NCBI GenBank assembly: GCA_009917695.1
Contig: JAACJG010000006.1
Location: 279,665-343,664 of the forward strand
Origin: Candidatus Rifleibacterium amylolyticum
GTDB lineage: Bacteria > Muiribacteriota > Ozemobacteria > Ozemobacterales > Ozemobacteraceae
Length of the DNA: 64,000 nt
Direction of reading: 5' to 3'
The first letter of the stretch is position 1. The number at the start of each line of letters is the position of its first letter. The position numbers and the translations under genes were made by a program. The notes below the pieces were generated by a model. It was not told where the DNA came from. It did no database searches and saw nothing but the letters and a program-made list of their open reading frames with translations. Below are positions 16,881 to 26,171 of the stretch, piece after piece.

Positions 16881-17516
16881 CTACTGAGTGGCCTGGAGCA
16901 GCCAGTTGACCTTGCGCGGGGTGATCATCATGAAAAAAGACTTAACCCGGGGATCCTCATCTGGATTTTCAAGAATCTTAGCTTTTTCATCTTCAGCAAG
17001 CCGATCGAATTTTTCGGTGTAAAGAATCTTCATCGAAACTTTGAACCAGACCTTGGAGTTCAGTGCCAGCTCAGATTCGACAAAAGCATTGGAGTCACGA
17101 TAGCTCGAGTCGTAGGTAAATTCAAGAATCTGTCCGTCGTTGAAAAGGAACGGGCGCATCTGGCTCGGATGCGGATTGGGTTCTGAAAGCGCACCTTTTT
17201 TATCTCTGGCCAGACGACGAGTCTCGGGATCGAAATGATAAAGCACGGTTTCAGTTGGCGAAAGCGGAATCTGAAGAATATCTTCATAAACCACGGGCTT
17301 GTCATGAGCGTTACGCAACTCGTTGCGAATACCCGACATGATGATTCGCGTTGTCTGAAGAATGTCGAGTCGATTGCGGGATTGTGTAAAAGAGGTTCTG
17401 ACCATGCGAAGAATCTGATACAGAGAGGTAGAAAGCAGCACAAACAGTCCAACTGCAAATATCAGCTCGATGATCGTCGTACCGGTAGTTCTTTTACGCC
17501 TGAACATTCTCATCAA
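16881..17516 (-). CDS. Type IV prepilin-like protein (GspJ/PilW type)
   Basis: The 211-residue product carries a class III prepilin leader: a basic stretch RRKRTTG, the cleavage glycine, then TTIIELIFAVGLFVLL with Glu at +5 and a hydrophobic helix. The rest resembles minor pilins of the GspJ/PilW type (TRIIMSGIRNELRNAHD, an N-terminal arginine-rich helix followed by beta structure). Its start overlaps the upstream pilin gene by four bases. It would be processed by a prepilin peptidase not present here and joined to a pilus or pseudopilus tip complex. The exact subtype is uncertain. Confidence 0.8.
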   Translation of the reverse strand: MMRMFRRKRTTGTTIIELIFAVGLFVLLSTSLYQILRMVRTSFTQSRNRLDILQTTRIIMSGIRNELRNAHDKPVVYEDILQIPLSPTETVLYHFDPETRRLARDKKGALSEPNPHPSQMRPFLFNDGQILEFTYDSSYRDSNAFVESELALNSKVWFKVSMKILYTEKFDRLAEDEKAKILENPDEDPRVKSFFMMITPRKVNWLLQATQ

Positions 17517-17959
17517 TAGAAATTATACCTCGGGTCGGTAAGCAGTGAAACAAAAGTCAGAACCGGCACGTCATCACTTGCCGTGCGATGCTTTGAAACT
17601 ACGGTAATCTTGATGCGCAACAGATAAAGTGGCTTGGCATTTTTTGGCAGTGGCATAACCGGCTGCAAAGTCGGCTCAAAATGCATCTCAAAACCGTTTT
17701 TGTCGGCGGTCTTAACCAGTTCCATGTATTCTTCATCGTTTTGCAGCTTTTGCGCCTTATCGTAACCGAGAGTTCTGGCAAGTTCTATTGCCGAAGTCCC
17801 AAAAAGCGTCGCCATGGTTCGGGTATCTGCGCGCACAATACGCTTCTGACCAGATTGCATCAGCGAGTAAATCGGCAGAATTCCGGCGGTAATCATCATA
17901 ATGACTATGAGTATTTCCACCAGAGAGAAGCCACTATTTACTCTTGATCTGTTCATCAC
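17513..17959 (-). CDS. Type IV prepilin-like protein (GspI/PilV type)
   Basis: The 148-residue product has a canonical prepilin N-terminus, NSGFSLVEILIVIMMITAG, with cleavage after Gly and Glu at +5. Its length, and the Ala/Thr-rich start of the mature helix (RTMATLFGTSAIELARTLG), fit GspI or PilV minor pilins. It overlaps both neighbours by four bases, so the three pilin genes are translationally coupled. Confidence 0.8.
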   Translation of the reverse strand: MMNRSRVNSGFSLVEILIVIMMITAGILPIYSLMQSGQKRIVRADTRTMATLFGTSAIELARTLGYDKAQKLQNDEEYMELVKTADKNGFEMHFEPTLQPVMPLPKNAKPLYLLRIKITVVSKHRTASDDVPVLTFVSLLTDPRYNFY

Positions 17960-20502
17960 TCGCGCTCGTACTTCCAGTCAAACTTGCCAACGCCGCCGGT
18001 AACTATCTTGGCGACATACTGCTGATCCATCAGTTGCGGCATGGCATTTCGCCAGATGCCGTTGAGTGCGTTATAAACTATAACATTCTCACCAGGCGTT
18101 GCAAAATGTTCTTCAAGATTCAAATATGGCGTAACGACCGAGCCTTTTATGGTTACCGGTTTATCGCCAATCACCTGCAGCGGCTCAGAAACCGAAATAA
18201 GGTTCGCTTCGACATAACAGCGACTGGCCTGGGCATTCGTAGTTCTGATAACAATCTGCGGCGCGATAATCGTAATCATATCATTACCGATAGATGAAGA
18301 GAAATTGTTTACATCAGTATCGACACCGACCAGATCGCCTTCAATCAGCACCTTACCGCCACCCATCATCGGGCTGGAATAAATAATACTGTGCCCGCGG
18401 AAACGCAGATTTCTCAGGCCAAGCGGCTCTGAGTCGTTCAAAGCGAGAATGCCGTTAAGTTCAAGAACCTGATTGTTGGCGCCACTGCGATATGCCGCGA
18501 CTTCATTGATGTATTTGAATTCAAAGCGGTCATAAGAAGTGCCGCCGATAGCAACAGTAGTGCGTCCGCGGAAAAAATCTTCGGTGCTACGTGGGATAAA
18601 GTAGAAATCAAGCAGATACGAACTATAGGCGTCGGGCAGGGCATGCCACAGCGCGCCCTCATAGAATTCGAGCATAGGACTGTTTTTGATGACCTGATCC
18701 ATGCCTTTCGGAATCTGATCGTATGGATACGGAAAGTTTTCGAGGAAGCCGCCGAGTGCGTCTTCGAGAGGGCCTTTGTATTCTTTGGTTTCGCCGCGGG
18801 TGCGCTGCAAAAAGTTGCTGAGACCGCGATTATAAAGCTCGACCCCTGAGTCGCTCATAAAGTTGCCGTATTTATCGAGCTCTTTAAGACCATCAGGCAG
18901 CTTGTCCCAGTTCTGATAGATCTTTTCGGCAAACTCGGTCGAAACTCCTGCCAGAACAAAAAGATCTCTCGCCTGAGTAGCATTCAGTTCGGTGTCTCCT
19001 TTTATGTTGAGAGAAGCCACGATCGGACCTGCGGTTGCAATAAACGGCAACTCGAAGGGTTCACCGCCATCGGGGTGAATCTGCACTGCCCTGAAATACT
19101 GACGCATGGCCGGCCCATAAACCAATGTCGGCGAAAGCCTGGTGGCATCAGCCGGAGAATCCGGGGCCAGTCGTGAACCGCCAATAGGCGGCATATTACC
19201 GAAAATATCGAGTCCGCTTCGGTCAAGCGGCGGCATCAGACGAGCCTTCATCATTGCTTCGCTTGAATTTGGCGCACCCGGCGTCTGGTTGATCAGCTCA
19301 CCGGTGTGGGTCTTGTAAGATTGAAAACAGTTGATAAAAGAAGGTGGCCCGTCGGTCAGCGGCTCAATAAGTTCTTTGCCCGAACCAACGTTAAAAAGTC
19401 TGATTTTGTGTTTGTTGTTCCAGCCGGTTGTCCAGAGAATGCCGTCTTTAGTCTTCTTCTGCCCCTGGAGTTCCATGAAGTCCTTGACGTAATCTTTCAT
19501 GCCGTGCCACGGCACATCGAAACGCAGATAGAAGTTCTCCTGGCCGTTAACCTGCCGGGCATTGCGATCGTTCGGATCGACGTTGGAACCAAACAAAAGC
19601 TTGGCACCGTTGGTAGAGCGTACTATAACCGCGGGGCCGGCCTGTAAAAGGCTGTTGAGATCCTGGCCGAGGTATACCCGACCTGGCGGTGTCAGAGCTT
19701 TGTTACCAAACTGGGCAAGATCGGTCTCCCAGCTGCTGGCGTTGTTGAGGGCGTTAAAATCTTTGCGGATTGCGTTCCAGCCATGATCAAGTCGCAGCAG
19801 ACCAACCGACGGCTTGTTGTCGTCACGCTTGATACCTTCCTGCAGGCCGCTGGCAGATTCATGGTGATTGAAGTGCGAACCGCCGTAAACGCTGCCATCT
19901 TTAACATAAAGTGTAAAATAGTTGAAAGGTGGCACAAAGGTTTTAACAACTCTGATCAGAAATTTAAGCGAAACCTTTGCGGTATGCCCGCGATAGGTGA
20001 CTTTTGCCCTGACTTCGAGCTCACCCTGCTTTTCTTTCTTATCCTGCTTGATCTTATAAAGCACCTGCTCGCCATTCGCGGCTTCGACAGCGTTGATGTG
20101 CTGAAGCTTGATCACGGCATCGACGAGAAAATCCTTTGATTCAACGAGACCCCGGCCAAACTGTATGCCGTATATCTGTCGCGCGGTTTCTCGCGTATAT
20201 GCCGTTAATTTGGCTACCTGGCTCGCTTCCAGGGGTATTTCCTGGCTGACATCGACAGTGTGCGAACGAAGAACCTTGTAAAGCTGGTTATTATCGTCGT
20301 CGTGATTGAGAGAGTTCTTGAGACGCGCGACAAATTCTTCGACGGCCGCTTCGGCCAGATTAAAAGCGACTTCTGATTCATACGACATGGCAGAAGAGTA
20401 ATCTTCTGAACCAGTAAAAAATGTCAGAGAAAAGCCAAGAATGAAAAGAACGGTCATACAGGTCAGGGTAAGAAGAAAGATCGATCCGCTCTTATTCGGC
20501 AT
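17956..20502 (-). CDS. Large PilX/GspK-like minor pilin with big C-terminal region
   Basis: I start it at the ATG at 20502, after GGGAGGG. The 848-residue product opens MPNKSGSIFLLTLTCMTVLF: a short basic leader, Gly, then a hydrophobic helix without Glu at +5, as in GspK. The helix continues AFNLAEAAVEEFVARL, typical of PilX/GspK-like proteins. The remaining 700 residues are far longer than usual and I recognise no domain in them; there are many Gly/Asn-rich loops (YGGSHFNHHESASG) and strand-like stretches near the C-terminus. It probably caps or decorates a pseudopilus. It overlaps the upstream lipoprotein gene by 11 bases. Confidence 0.75.
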   Translation of the reverse strand: MPNKSGSIFLLTLTCMTVLFILGFSLTFFTGSEDYSSAMSYESEVAFNLAEAAVEEFVARLKNSLNHDDDNNQLYKVLRSHTVDVSQEIPLEASQVAKLTAYTRETARQIYGIQFGRGLVESKDFLVDAVIKLQHINAVEAANGEQVLYKIKQDKKEKQGELEVRAKVTYRGHTAKVSLKFLIRVVKTFVPPFNYFTLYVKDGSVYGGSHFNHHESASGLQEGIKRDDNKPSVGLLRLDHGWNAIRKDFNALNNASSWETDLAQFGNKALTPPGRVYLGQDLNSLLQAGPAVIVRSTNGAKLLFGSNVDPNDRNARQVNGQENFYLRFDVPWHGMKDYVKDFMELQGQKKTKDGILWTTGWNNKHKIRLFNVGSGKELIEPLTDGPPSFINCFQSYKTHTGELINQTPGAPNSSEAMMKARLMPPLDRSGLDIFGNMPPIGGSRLAPDSPADATRLSPTLVYGPAMRQYFRAVQIHPDGGEPFELPFIATAGPIVASLNIKGDTELNATQARDLFVLAGVSTEFAEKIYQNWDKLPDGLKELDKYGNFMSDSGVELYNRGLSNFLQRTRGETKEYKGPLEDALGGFLENFPYPYDQIPKGMDQVIKNSPMLEFYEGALWHALPDAYSSYLLDFYFIPRSTEDFFRGRTTVAIGGTSYDRFEFKYINEVAAYRSGANNQVLELNGILALNDSEPLGLRNLRFRGHSIIYSSPMMGGGKVLIEGDLVGVDTDVNNFSSSIGNDMITIIAPQIVIRTTNAQASRCYVEANLISVSEPLQVIGDKPVTIKGSVVTPYLNLEEHFATPGENVIVYNALNGIWRNAMPQLMDQQYVAKIVTGGVGKFDWKYERE

Positions 20503-21043
20503 ACTTTCCCTCCCCTTGAGTGAGAGCCATGTCAATTACCTGCTGACTCATCGCACCTTCTTCGAAAGACTGACGAAAGCGCGGGTCTTTTTGCAGGGTT
20601 TCCATTAATTCGAGCATTTTTCGCATCGCCCTACCTCTTCGGCTCGGTTTTGCCGTTTTGTGATAGATCATAGCAGAAAGATACCAGGTTTGCATTTCGA
20701 GGTAGGGGTCTTCATTGATTTCCATCTGCACGCGTTCGACCTCGCGCAGGGCCCCATCAAAATTCTCTTTCTGGAACATTTCAAACGAGAGTTCGAGACG
20801 ACGATAAAGCTCCTGGGTTCGCCGGTCCTTTTCACGTTCAGGCAGTTGTGGATCGACAAGCACCGATGCTTCTCCGCTATTCTGGACTTCAGTTTGAGAG
20901 CCAACCCGGCTGACGGACTTCACAGGGTTCTCAGGAAAAATGTTTCGGATGGGCCGCGGGCCTGTTTTTGTACAGCAACCAGTACAGCAGAGAACGACTG
21001 CCATGACATTCAGGATGAGCAGCCATCTGGTGTTTCTGAGCAA
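20492..21043 (-). CDS. Lipoprotein at the head of the first pilin cluster
   Basis: The 183-residue product starts with TTG at 21043, with AGGAAA upstream. It has a lipoprotein signal ending CCTGC, although two adjacent cysteines make the exact lipidation site uncertain. Residues 75-150 form helical pairs (RRTQELYRRLELSFEMFQKE, then NFDGALREVERVQMEINED) resembling a single TPR unit. It is the first gene of the operon with the three pilin genes, so an envelope role in their assembly, perhaps pilotin-like, is a reasonable inference. No family is recognised. Confidence 0.7.
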   Translation of the reverse strand: MLRNTRWLLILNVMAVVLCCTGCCTKTGPRPIRNIFPENPVKSVSRVGSQTEVQNSGEASVLVDPQLPEREKDRRTQELYRRLELSFEMFQKENFDGALREVERVQMEINEDPYLEMQTWYLSAMIYHKTAKPSRRGRAMRKMLELMETLQKDPRFRQSFEEGAMSQQVIDMALTQGEGKYAE

Positions 21044-21078
21044 AGCAAATTTCCTGTAACCACGATATAGTTCTCATA

Positions 21079-21107
21079 ATAGTACCCCATAGAGAATGTA
21101 AAGTCAA
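21079..21107 (-). promoter_or_regulatory. Promoter of the first pilin cluster
   Basis: On the minus strand TTGACT (21107-21102) and TACTAT (21084-21079) are exactly 17 bases apart, upstream of the lipoprotein gene. Confidence 0.7.
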
Positions 21108-21140
21108 TCAAACTGGTTGCAGAGGTCAATTAAACTTGCC

Positions 21141-21169
21141 TTGACAAGCCTCTGTATTCAGGCTAAAAT
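21141..21169 (+). promoter_or_regulatory. Near-consensus promoter giving a leaderless message
   Basis: TTGACA (21141-21146) and TAAAAT (21164-21169) are 17 bases apart. Only six bases separate the -10 from the ATG at 21176, so transcription should start at or within a base or two of the start codon. No ribosome binding site is present. It is divergent from the promoter at 21079-21107. Confidence 0.8.
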
Positions 21170-21175
21170 CTGCAC

Positions 21176-21871
21176 ATGAAAAAACCAACTAACCTGTTCA
21201 CAAACTTAGGATCCATACTGATAGCTGTAATGTTGACGTGTCCTGCAATTTCATTCTCCGCAGAAAAAGCCGCCGGCAAAACCGCTTCCTCCAATCACTT
21301 CTTCGCTTTCGAAGATGCTGCTTACCACACGTCTCCCGACAAGCGCATCGGCGCCAAAATACTGGCTGACCCGGCAAAGGTGGGCCCATCGATTTCTTCG
21401 CTCGTTCACCTGACCTATCTCCCTGGTGCACATATCACCAGTCATCGCCACGTTTACGTGACCGAGATAATCTACGTTCTCGAAGGCAACCTGACCCTGC
21501 GCATCGGCGATGAAATCAAGGTTCTTGGCCCGAACAGCACAGCCCATATACCGGCCAAGTCGTTTCATGAATATCTCAACGATTCGACCGATGTCGTCAA
21601 GTTTCTTCAGTATTACTCTCCCTCAGGCCCGGAAGAAGAATACCGCAACTGGGAAAAGCCGGCAGCGACTTCAGCCGCTCCTGCCCCTTCAGAGTCAGCA
21701 AAAGAGCCGGCAGCGAAAAAAGATGAGGCACCGGCCCACGTCATAGCGCCAACTCTGCCGCCAGTTCCCGGCAGCCCACAGCCAGTTCTCGGCACGGTCA
21801 GCGAAGGAACCGGCGAAAGCACCGACAAGCCAGTCACCGAGCTTAAACTCAAAACCGGCAAGGATAATTAA
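21176..21871 (+). CDS. Periplasmic cupin-domain protein
   Basis: The 231-residue product has a signal peptide (LGSILIAVMLTCPAISFSA). A single cupin barrel follows: the first motif is YLPGAHITSHRHVYVTEIIY followed by VLEGNLTLRIGD, with His-x-His and Glu as metal ligands. The second motif is AHIPAKSFHEYLN, with the conserved His. The C-terminal 75 residues are an Ala/Pro/Glu-rich linker. Cupins are small metal-binding barrels with many roles, so the substrate cannot be named. The ATG abuts the promoter, so the message is probably leaderless. It overlaps the next gene by one base. Confidence 0.8.
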   Translation: MKKPTNLFTNLGSILIAVMLTCPAISFSAEKAAGKTASSNHFFAFEDAAYHTSPDKRIGAKILADPAKVGPSISSLVHLTYLPGAHITSHRHVYVTEIIYVLEGNLTLRIGDEIKVLGPNSTAHIPAKSFHEYLNDSTDVVKFLQYYSPSGPEEEYRNWEKPAATSAAPAPSESAKEPAAKKDEAPAHVIAPTLPPVPGSPQPVLGTVSEGTGESTDKPVTELKLKTGKDN

Positions 21872-22626
21872 TGACAGTTCCCGAGACCAAGAGCTCTTAT
21901 TACAGTGAAGGACTACTTGAAGAGGCTGTCCAGGAAAACCGCAGAAAACTGGAGCAGGAACCCGACAATCATCTGCTCAGATGCAGCCTGGCAAACGGCC
22001 TGGCCCGTCTCGGTCAATTCAACGAAGCCATAGCTCACTATAAAAAGTGTATCGAAGCCAGCGAAAGCGCCGAATACTGGAACAATCTTGGCAAGGCACT
22101 TTTAAATGCCGGTCAATATCAGGAAGCCATCGAAGCTTTCTCTCAGGTTCTGAGTCGTCACCAGTGGCCTGACGCGCATTTTTATCGGGCACTCGCCTAT
22201 CGCAGCCTCAACCAGCTAGACAAAGCCAATGAAGAACTGCTTGAGGCAATCAGAATCAATCCGAAGTATCGTGAGGCCCTCAATGAGCGCGCCCATATTC
22301 TTGAAGCACTTGGCCGTATCGAAGAGGCTTTGAACGAATATAAAAAGGTAATTGCCCTGTTTTTTGCCGAATATCAGGCAAATGAAGCTGAAATGTACAG
22401 CTACGAAACCTCGGTATTGCTTGACAGCAACGAACTTGTCGAAGAACTGATCAGGCAGCTGCGCCGTTATATCCAGAAATTTCCGGGGTTCGCCGATGGC
22501 TACTACAAACTTGGCCAGGCACTCGAAGCCAAGGGGCTTAAGAACGAGGCGATGATGGCTTTCAGGCGTGCGCTCGAGATAAATCCCAGCTACGAAACCG
22601 CCAGAAAATGTTTCTGGAAAAGATAA
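21871..22626 (+). CDS. TPR protein at the head of the secretion operon
   Basis: This 251-residue cytoplasmic protein has no signal peptide. It has five or six tetratricopeptide repeats, for example NAGQYQEAIEAFSQVLSRHQ, LNQLDKANEELLEAIRINPK and EALGRIEEALNEYKKVIALF. TPRs mediate protein contacts. The gene overlaps the cupin by one base and lies ten bases before gspE, so it probably belongs to the pilus/secretion operon. The PilF-like role of TPR proteins in type IV pilus systems is a precedent, but PilF is a lipoprotein and this is not. Confidence 0.8.
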   Translation: MTVPETKSSYYSEGLLEEAVQENRRKLEQEPDNHLLRCSLANGLARLGQFNEAIAHYKKCIEASESAEYWNNLGKALLNAGQYQEAIEAFSQVLSRHQWPDAHFYRALAYRSLNQLDKANEELLEAIRINPKYREALNERAHILEALGRIEEALNEYKKVIALFFAEYQANEAEMYSYETSVLLDSNELVEELIRQLRRYIQKFPGFADGYYKLGQALEAKGLKNEAMMAFRRALEINPSYETARKCFWKR

Positions 22627-22636
22627 GTGAATTGTA

Positions 22637-24391
22637 ATGTGCGCTAAACCAGCCCCTCAGCAACGCAAACGCCTTGGCGACATTCTGGTCGAAGCCGGTC
22701 TGATCACCTCTGAACAGCTCCAGGAAGCCCTTGGCAAGCAAAAAGTGCTTGGCAAACGCCTCGGCAAGGTTCTTGTCGAAACCGGCATGACCAATGAAGA
22801 CAGCATTGCCACCACGCTGGCGCGCCAGATGAATATACCTTATCTTAATCTCAACGAGCTGACCGTGCCGCCCGAAGTGCTCACGACGATTCCCGAAGGC
22901 ATAGTGCGCAGTCATAATCTGCTGCCGGTTCAGCTCACCGGCAACCTTTTGCAGATCAGCATGGCTGACCCTCTCGACGTTTTCATCATCGACGAAATTC
23001 ATTACCAGACCGGTTATGAACTTGAGGTCGCCATCAGTCCTGAATCGCAGGTCGAAGCCGCGATCAGGCATTATTACGGCACCAGCGACAGTCTGCAGAA
23101 CGCTGTCGATAATATCGCAGCCGAACGCAGTTCTGAGGTTACCCTCGACGAGAGTTTCTTTACGACCTTTGAACTCGGCGGCGAAGAGCAGAGCGTGCCG
23201 ATCATCAATCTGGTCAACACCATTATTCAGCAGGCAATCAACGACCGCGCCAGTGATATTCATATCGAGCCTGACGAAGAAATTATCAGAGTCAGATACC
23301 GCATCGACGGTATTCTCAACGAGCTGATGAAGGCACCCAAGACGATTCAGAGCGAACTCCTCTCACGTCTCAAGATTATGGCGCAGATGGATATCTCGGA
23401 GAAACGCCTGCCGCAGGACGGTCGCATCAAGGTCAAAGTACAGAACAAGAGCATCGATCTGCGCGTTTCATCGTTGCCAACAGTATATGGCGAAAAGATC
23501 GTCATTCGTATTCTCGACAAGAGCCGCATGCAGCTCACTCTCGATCAGGTCGGCTTCGACAACGATCTGCTCGAACTCTTCAAGACCCTTTCTTCATCGC
23601 CGAACGGCATCTTTCTGATGACTGGTCCAACCGGTTCGGGCAAGACCTCTACTCTATACGCCGCTATCAACTTCATCAGAAATGGCCAGATCAATATCAC
23701 CACGGTCGAAGATCCGGTCGAATACCTGATACCAAGCATAAACCAGGTGCAGGTGCGACCCGAAATCGGCCTGACCTTCGCGCGCACACTGCGCTCGATT
23801 CTGCGTCAGGACCCCAACGTCATTCTCATCGGCGAAATCCGCGACTTTGAAACCGCCCAGATCGCCATTGAATCTGCCCTGACCGGTCATCTTGTTTTTT
23901 CGACCCTGCATACCAACGATGCCGCTTCAGCCGTTACGCGCCTGATCGAAATGGGTGTCGAGCCGTATCTGGTTGCGTCAGCCGTTATCGGCGTCGGTGG
24001 CCAGCGCCTTGTCCGCAAAATCTGCCCATCTTGTCGCACGTCTTACAAGCCGACCGGCGAGGCGCTTGAACTGCTGACAGAGCATGGCTATACCGATGCC
24101 GAACTGTTCAGCGGCAAGGGCTGTCTGACCTGTCGACGCACCGGCTATTCAGGGCGAACAGCTATTCATGAGATCATGACCATCAATGAAGAAATTCACA
24201 GTCTGATTCTCAAATCAGTTTCGGCACGCGATATCAGACATGCATCGATAGCTGCCGGCATGCGCACCATGCGCGTTGATGGTATCATCAAGGCAGTCAA
24301 AGGCGTTACCACGCTCGAAGAAGTCATGCGACTCACCCGTGGCGAAGAGATTCGCCGGGTAACCAGCAGCAAAACAGGTAAGATCGGGTGA
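22637..24391 (+). CDS. gspE: Assembly ATPase GspE/PilB
   Basis: This hexameric ATPase powers pseudopilus or pilus assembly at the inner membrane. The 584-residue product has the N1 domain (RLGDILVEAGLITSEQLQEA), the N2 domain, Walker A GPTGSGKT (K336, T337), an Asp box, Walker B VILIGEIRDFETA, the His box TGHLVFSTLHTNDAA and the tetracysteine zinc site (C463/C466, C496/C499). All motifs needed for activity are present. The family signatures do not separate GspE from PilB; the symbol reflects the GspG-K-like gene order downstream. Confidence 0.95.
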   Translation: MCAKPAPQQRKRLGDILVEAGLITSEQLQEALGKQKVLGKRLGKVLVETGMTNEDSIATTLARQMNIPYLNLNELTVPPEVLTTIPEGIVRSHNLLPVQLTGNLLQISMADPLDVFIIDEIHYQTGYELEVAISPESQVEAAIRHYYGTSDSLQNAVDNIAAERSSEVTLDESFFTTFELGGEEQSVPIINLVNTIIQQAINDRASDIHIEPDEEIIRVRYRIDGILNELMKAPKTIQSELLSRLKIMAQMDISEKRLPQDGRIKVKVQNKSIDLRVSSLPTVYGEKIVIRILDKSRMQLTLDQVGFDNDLLELFKTLSSSPNGIFLMTGPTGSGKTSTLYAAINFIRNGQINITTVEDPVEYLIPSINQVQVRPEIGLTFARTLRSILRQDPNVILIGEIRDFETAQIAIESALTGHLVFSTLHTNDAASAVTRLIEMGVEPYLVASAVIGVGGQRLVRKICPSCRTSYKPTGEALELLTEHGYTDAELFSGKGCLTCRRTGYSGRTAIHEIMTINEEIHSLILKSVSARDIRHASIAAGMRTMRVDGIIKAVKGVTTLEEVMRLTRGEEIRRVTSSKTGKIG

Positions 24392-25602
24392 ACAGAAGAT
24401 TTGCATACAAAGCCCTCGACCTGAACGGCAAAACCATGGAAGGCTTCATGGAAGCCGCAACCCCTGAAGAAGTTGGCACCTGGCTGGCTGATCGCAACTA
24501 TTTCGTTCTCGAAATCGCTTCAGCACCTCTACAGACTCTGGTAGCAACCGGCAAAGCTGAGCTCAGAATTCCGGCGCGTAAAATGAATTTTTTTCTGCTG
24601 CAGCTTTCGAGTCTTATCAATGCAGGATGTCCGTTGATCATGAGCCTGCACGCACTCTATCGTCAGACGCCCAAGGGGCCGCTGCGTGAACTTTTAAAAG
24701 ACCTTCGCGAAAAGATCGAATCTGGCAAATCATTTTCAGAAGCGCTCAAGGCTCACCGCAAGGTGTTTTCGAACCTTTTCATAACAATGGTAGAAGTTGG
24801 TGAGATTGGTGGTATTCTCGGCGAGATTCTCGAGCGCTACGCCAATATCAATGACGCCATGTACCGTCTGCGCGCCAAGATCATCAAGTCGATGATTTAT
24901 CCGACCATACTGCTGGTGTTTACGATTCTGGTGGCCTGGGCTCTGCTCGCCTACGTTTTTCCGGTATTTATCGAAAAAATACAGGTCAGCGGCGATATGT
25001 TGCCTTTACCGACCAGAATGGTTCTGTTTGCTTCTGACCTGCTGACCGGCAATTCGATATTGATCGGAAGCTTTATGGCTCTGCTGGTATTCGGTTTTTT
25101 CATGATGCGCAGTTCGGCAACCGGCTCGCGCCTGATATCGAAAACCATGATAAGTATTCCGCTGATCAGCGCGATGTTCAAGCAGATGGAACTTTCGCTG
25201 TTCGCGCGTATTCTGGGCACCCTGCTGAAATGCGGAGTGCCGATTCTCACCTCATTACAGGCAGTAGAGAAAGCCCTTGGCAACGTCATTTACAAAGAAG
25301 CCCTCAACGGCATCCGCGAAGCAGTCAGCCGCGGTGAATCGCTGACTCAGGCGATCAGCAAGCATCGCGACCTGTTTCCCGAAAGCATCATTCTGATGAC
25401 CGATGTTGGCGAGCGCGGCGGCAACACTGGCGACATGCTGGAAAAAGCCGGCATCATTTACGAGCGTGATCTCGAAACCGCGATCGAAACTATCGTTTCA
25501 CTTCTGCAACCGGCCATGGTAATCTTTCTTTCGATTTTCGTGGTAACTTTAACCATGGCAATGTACCTTCCATTGTTTGACATAATTAAAACTGTGAGAT
25601 AA
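24388..25602 (+). CDS. gspF: Inner-membrane platform protein GspF/PilC
   Basis: This polytopic protein couples the ATPase to pilin polymerisation. The 404-residue product has two T2SSF repeats, each containing FSEALKAHRKVFSNLFITMV- and LTQAISKHRDLFPESIILM-type signatures followed by GE-x-GG. There are three membrane segments (near 170-195, 220-240 and 370-395). The start is GTG overlapping the gspE stop by four bases. Confidence 0.95.
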   Translation: MNRRFAYKALDLNGKTMEGFMEAATPEEVGTWLADRNYFVLEIASAPLQTLVATGKAELRIPARKMNFFLLQLSSLINAGCPLIMSLHALYRQTPKGPLRELLKDLREKIESGKSFSEALKAHRKVFSNLFITMVEVGEIGGILGEILERYANINDAMYRLRAKIIKSMIYPTILLVFTILVAWALLAYVFPVFIEKIQVSGDMLPLPTRMVLFASDLLTGNSILIGSFMALLVFGFFMMRSSATGSRLISKTMISIPLISAMFKQMELSLFARILGTLLKCGVPILTSLQAVEKALGNVIYKEALNGIREAVSRGESLTQAISKHRDLFPESIILMTDVGERGGNTGDMLEKAGIIYERDLETAIETIVSLLQPAMVIFLSIFVVTLTMAMYLPLFDIIKTVR

Positions 25603-25650
25603 AGTAACAAAGACTGCAATCGTTTGTCGCAAAATCTTCGTGGAGGCTCT

Positions 25651-26166
25651 ATGCGAAAAAAAGGTTTTTCACTTGTCGAGTTATTGATCGTTGTGCTGGT
25701 AATAGGCATTCTCGTTGCCATTGCCATTCCGAGATATCAGAGTATCGCCTCCATTGCCCGCGCTAAATCATGCCTGTCGAATCAGAAGGGCGTCGAAAGC
25801 CTTATCTCCCTCTGGGAAGCCAAGAACTTCGAGCTTGATTCAGGTAAGAATCGCTGGTCATGGGTCGATCGATCAGGCAACATGCGCTGGAAGTATTCAA
25901 ATGCACTTCTGCAGCTCAACGATATCGCCAAGGACACCAAGCTGTTCATCTGCCCTGAAGCAGCCAATCGCTGGGGCTACACCTGGAACGGCTCAAGCTA
26001 CCGTTTTTACAACACGGACAACACCGGCCTGTGGATCATCGGATCGACCGGAAAAATGGGCGGCCGCGGCGTCGTATGCGCCCTCAGGCTAGGCACCCGC
26101 TGGATCGGCATGAACGGCCAGATGGGCCCGGACGGTTCAAAGGACAGCGCTCACCATTACTGGTAA
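25651..26166 (+). CDS. gspG: Major pseudopilin GspG-like
   Basis: The start is the ATG at 25651 after GGAGG at four bases. The 171-residue product has the perfect prepilin sequence KKGFSLVELLIVVLVIGILV AIAIPRYQ (leader MRKKG, Phe +1, Glu +5) and the GspG-like continuation with residues aligning a Cys after the first helix. The C-terminal part is Trp/Gly-rich with conserved-looking repeats of W, and two further cysteines (ICPEA and VVCALR). It is probably the main subunit of this system. Confidence 0.88.
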   Translation: MRKKGFSLVELLIVVLVIGILVAIAIPRYQSIASIARAKSCLSNQKGVESLISLWEAKNFELDSGKNRWSWVDRSGNMRWKYSNALLQLNDIAKDTKLFICPEAANRWGYTWNGSSYRFYNTDNTGLWIIGSTGKMGGRGVVCALRLGTRWIGMNGQMGPDGSKDSAHHYW

Positions 26167-26171
26167 GCTGA

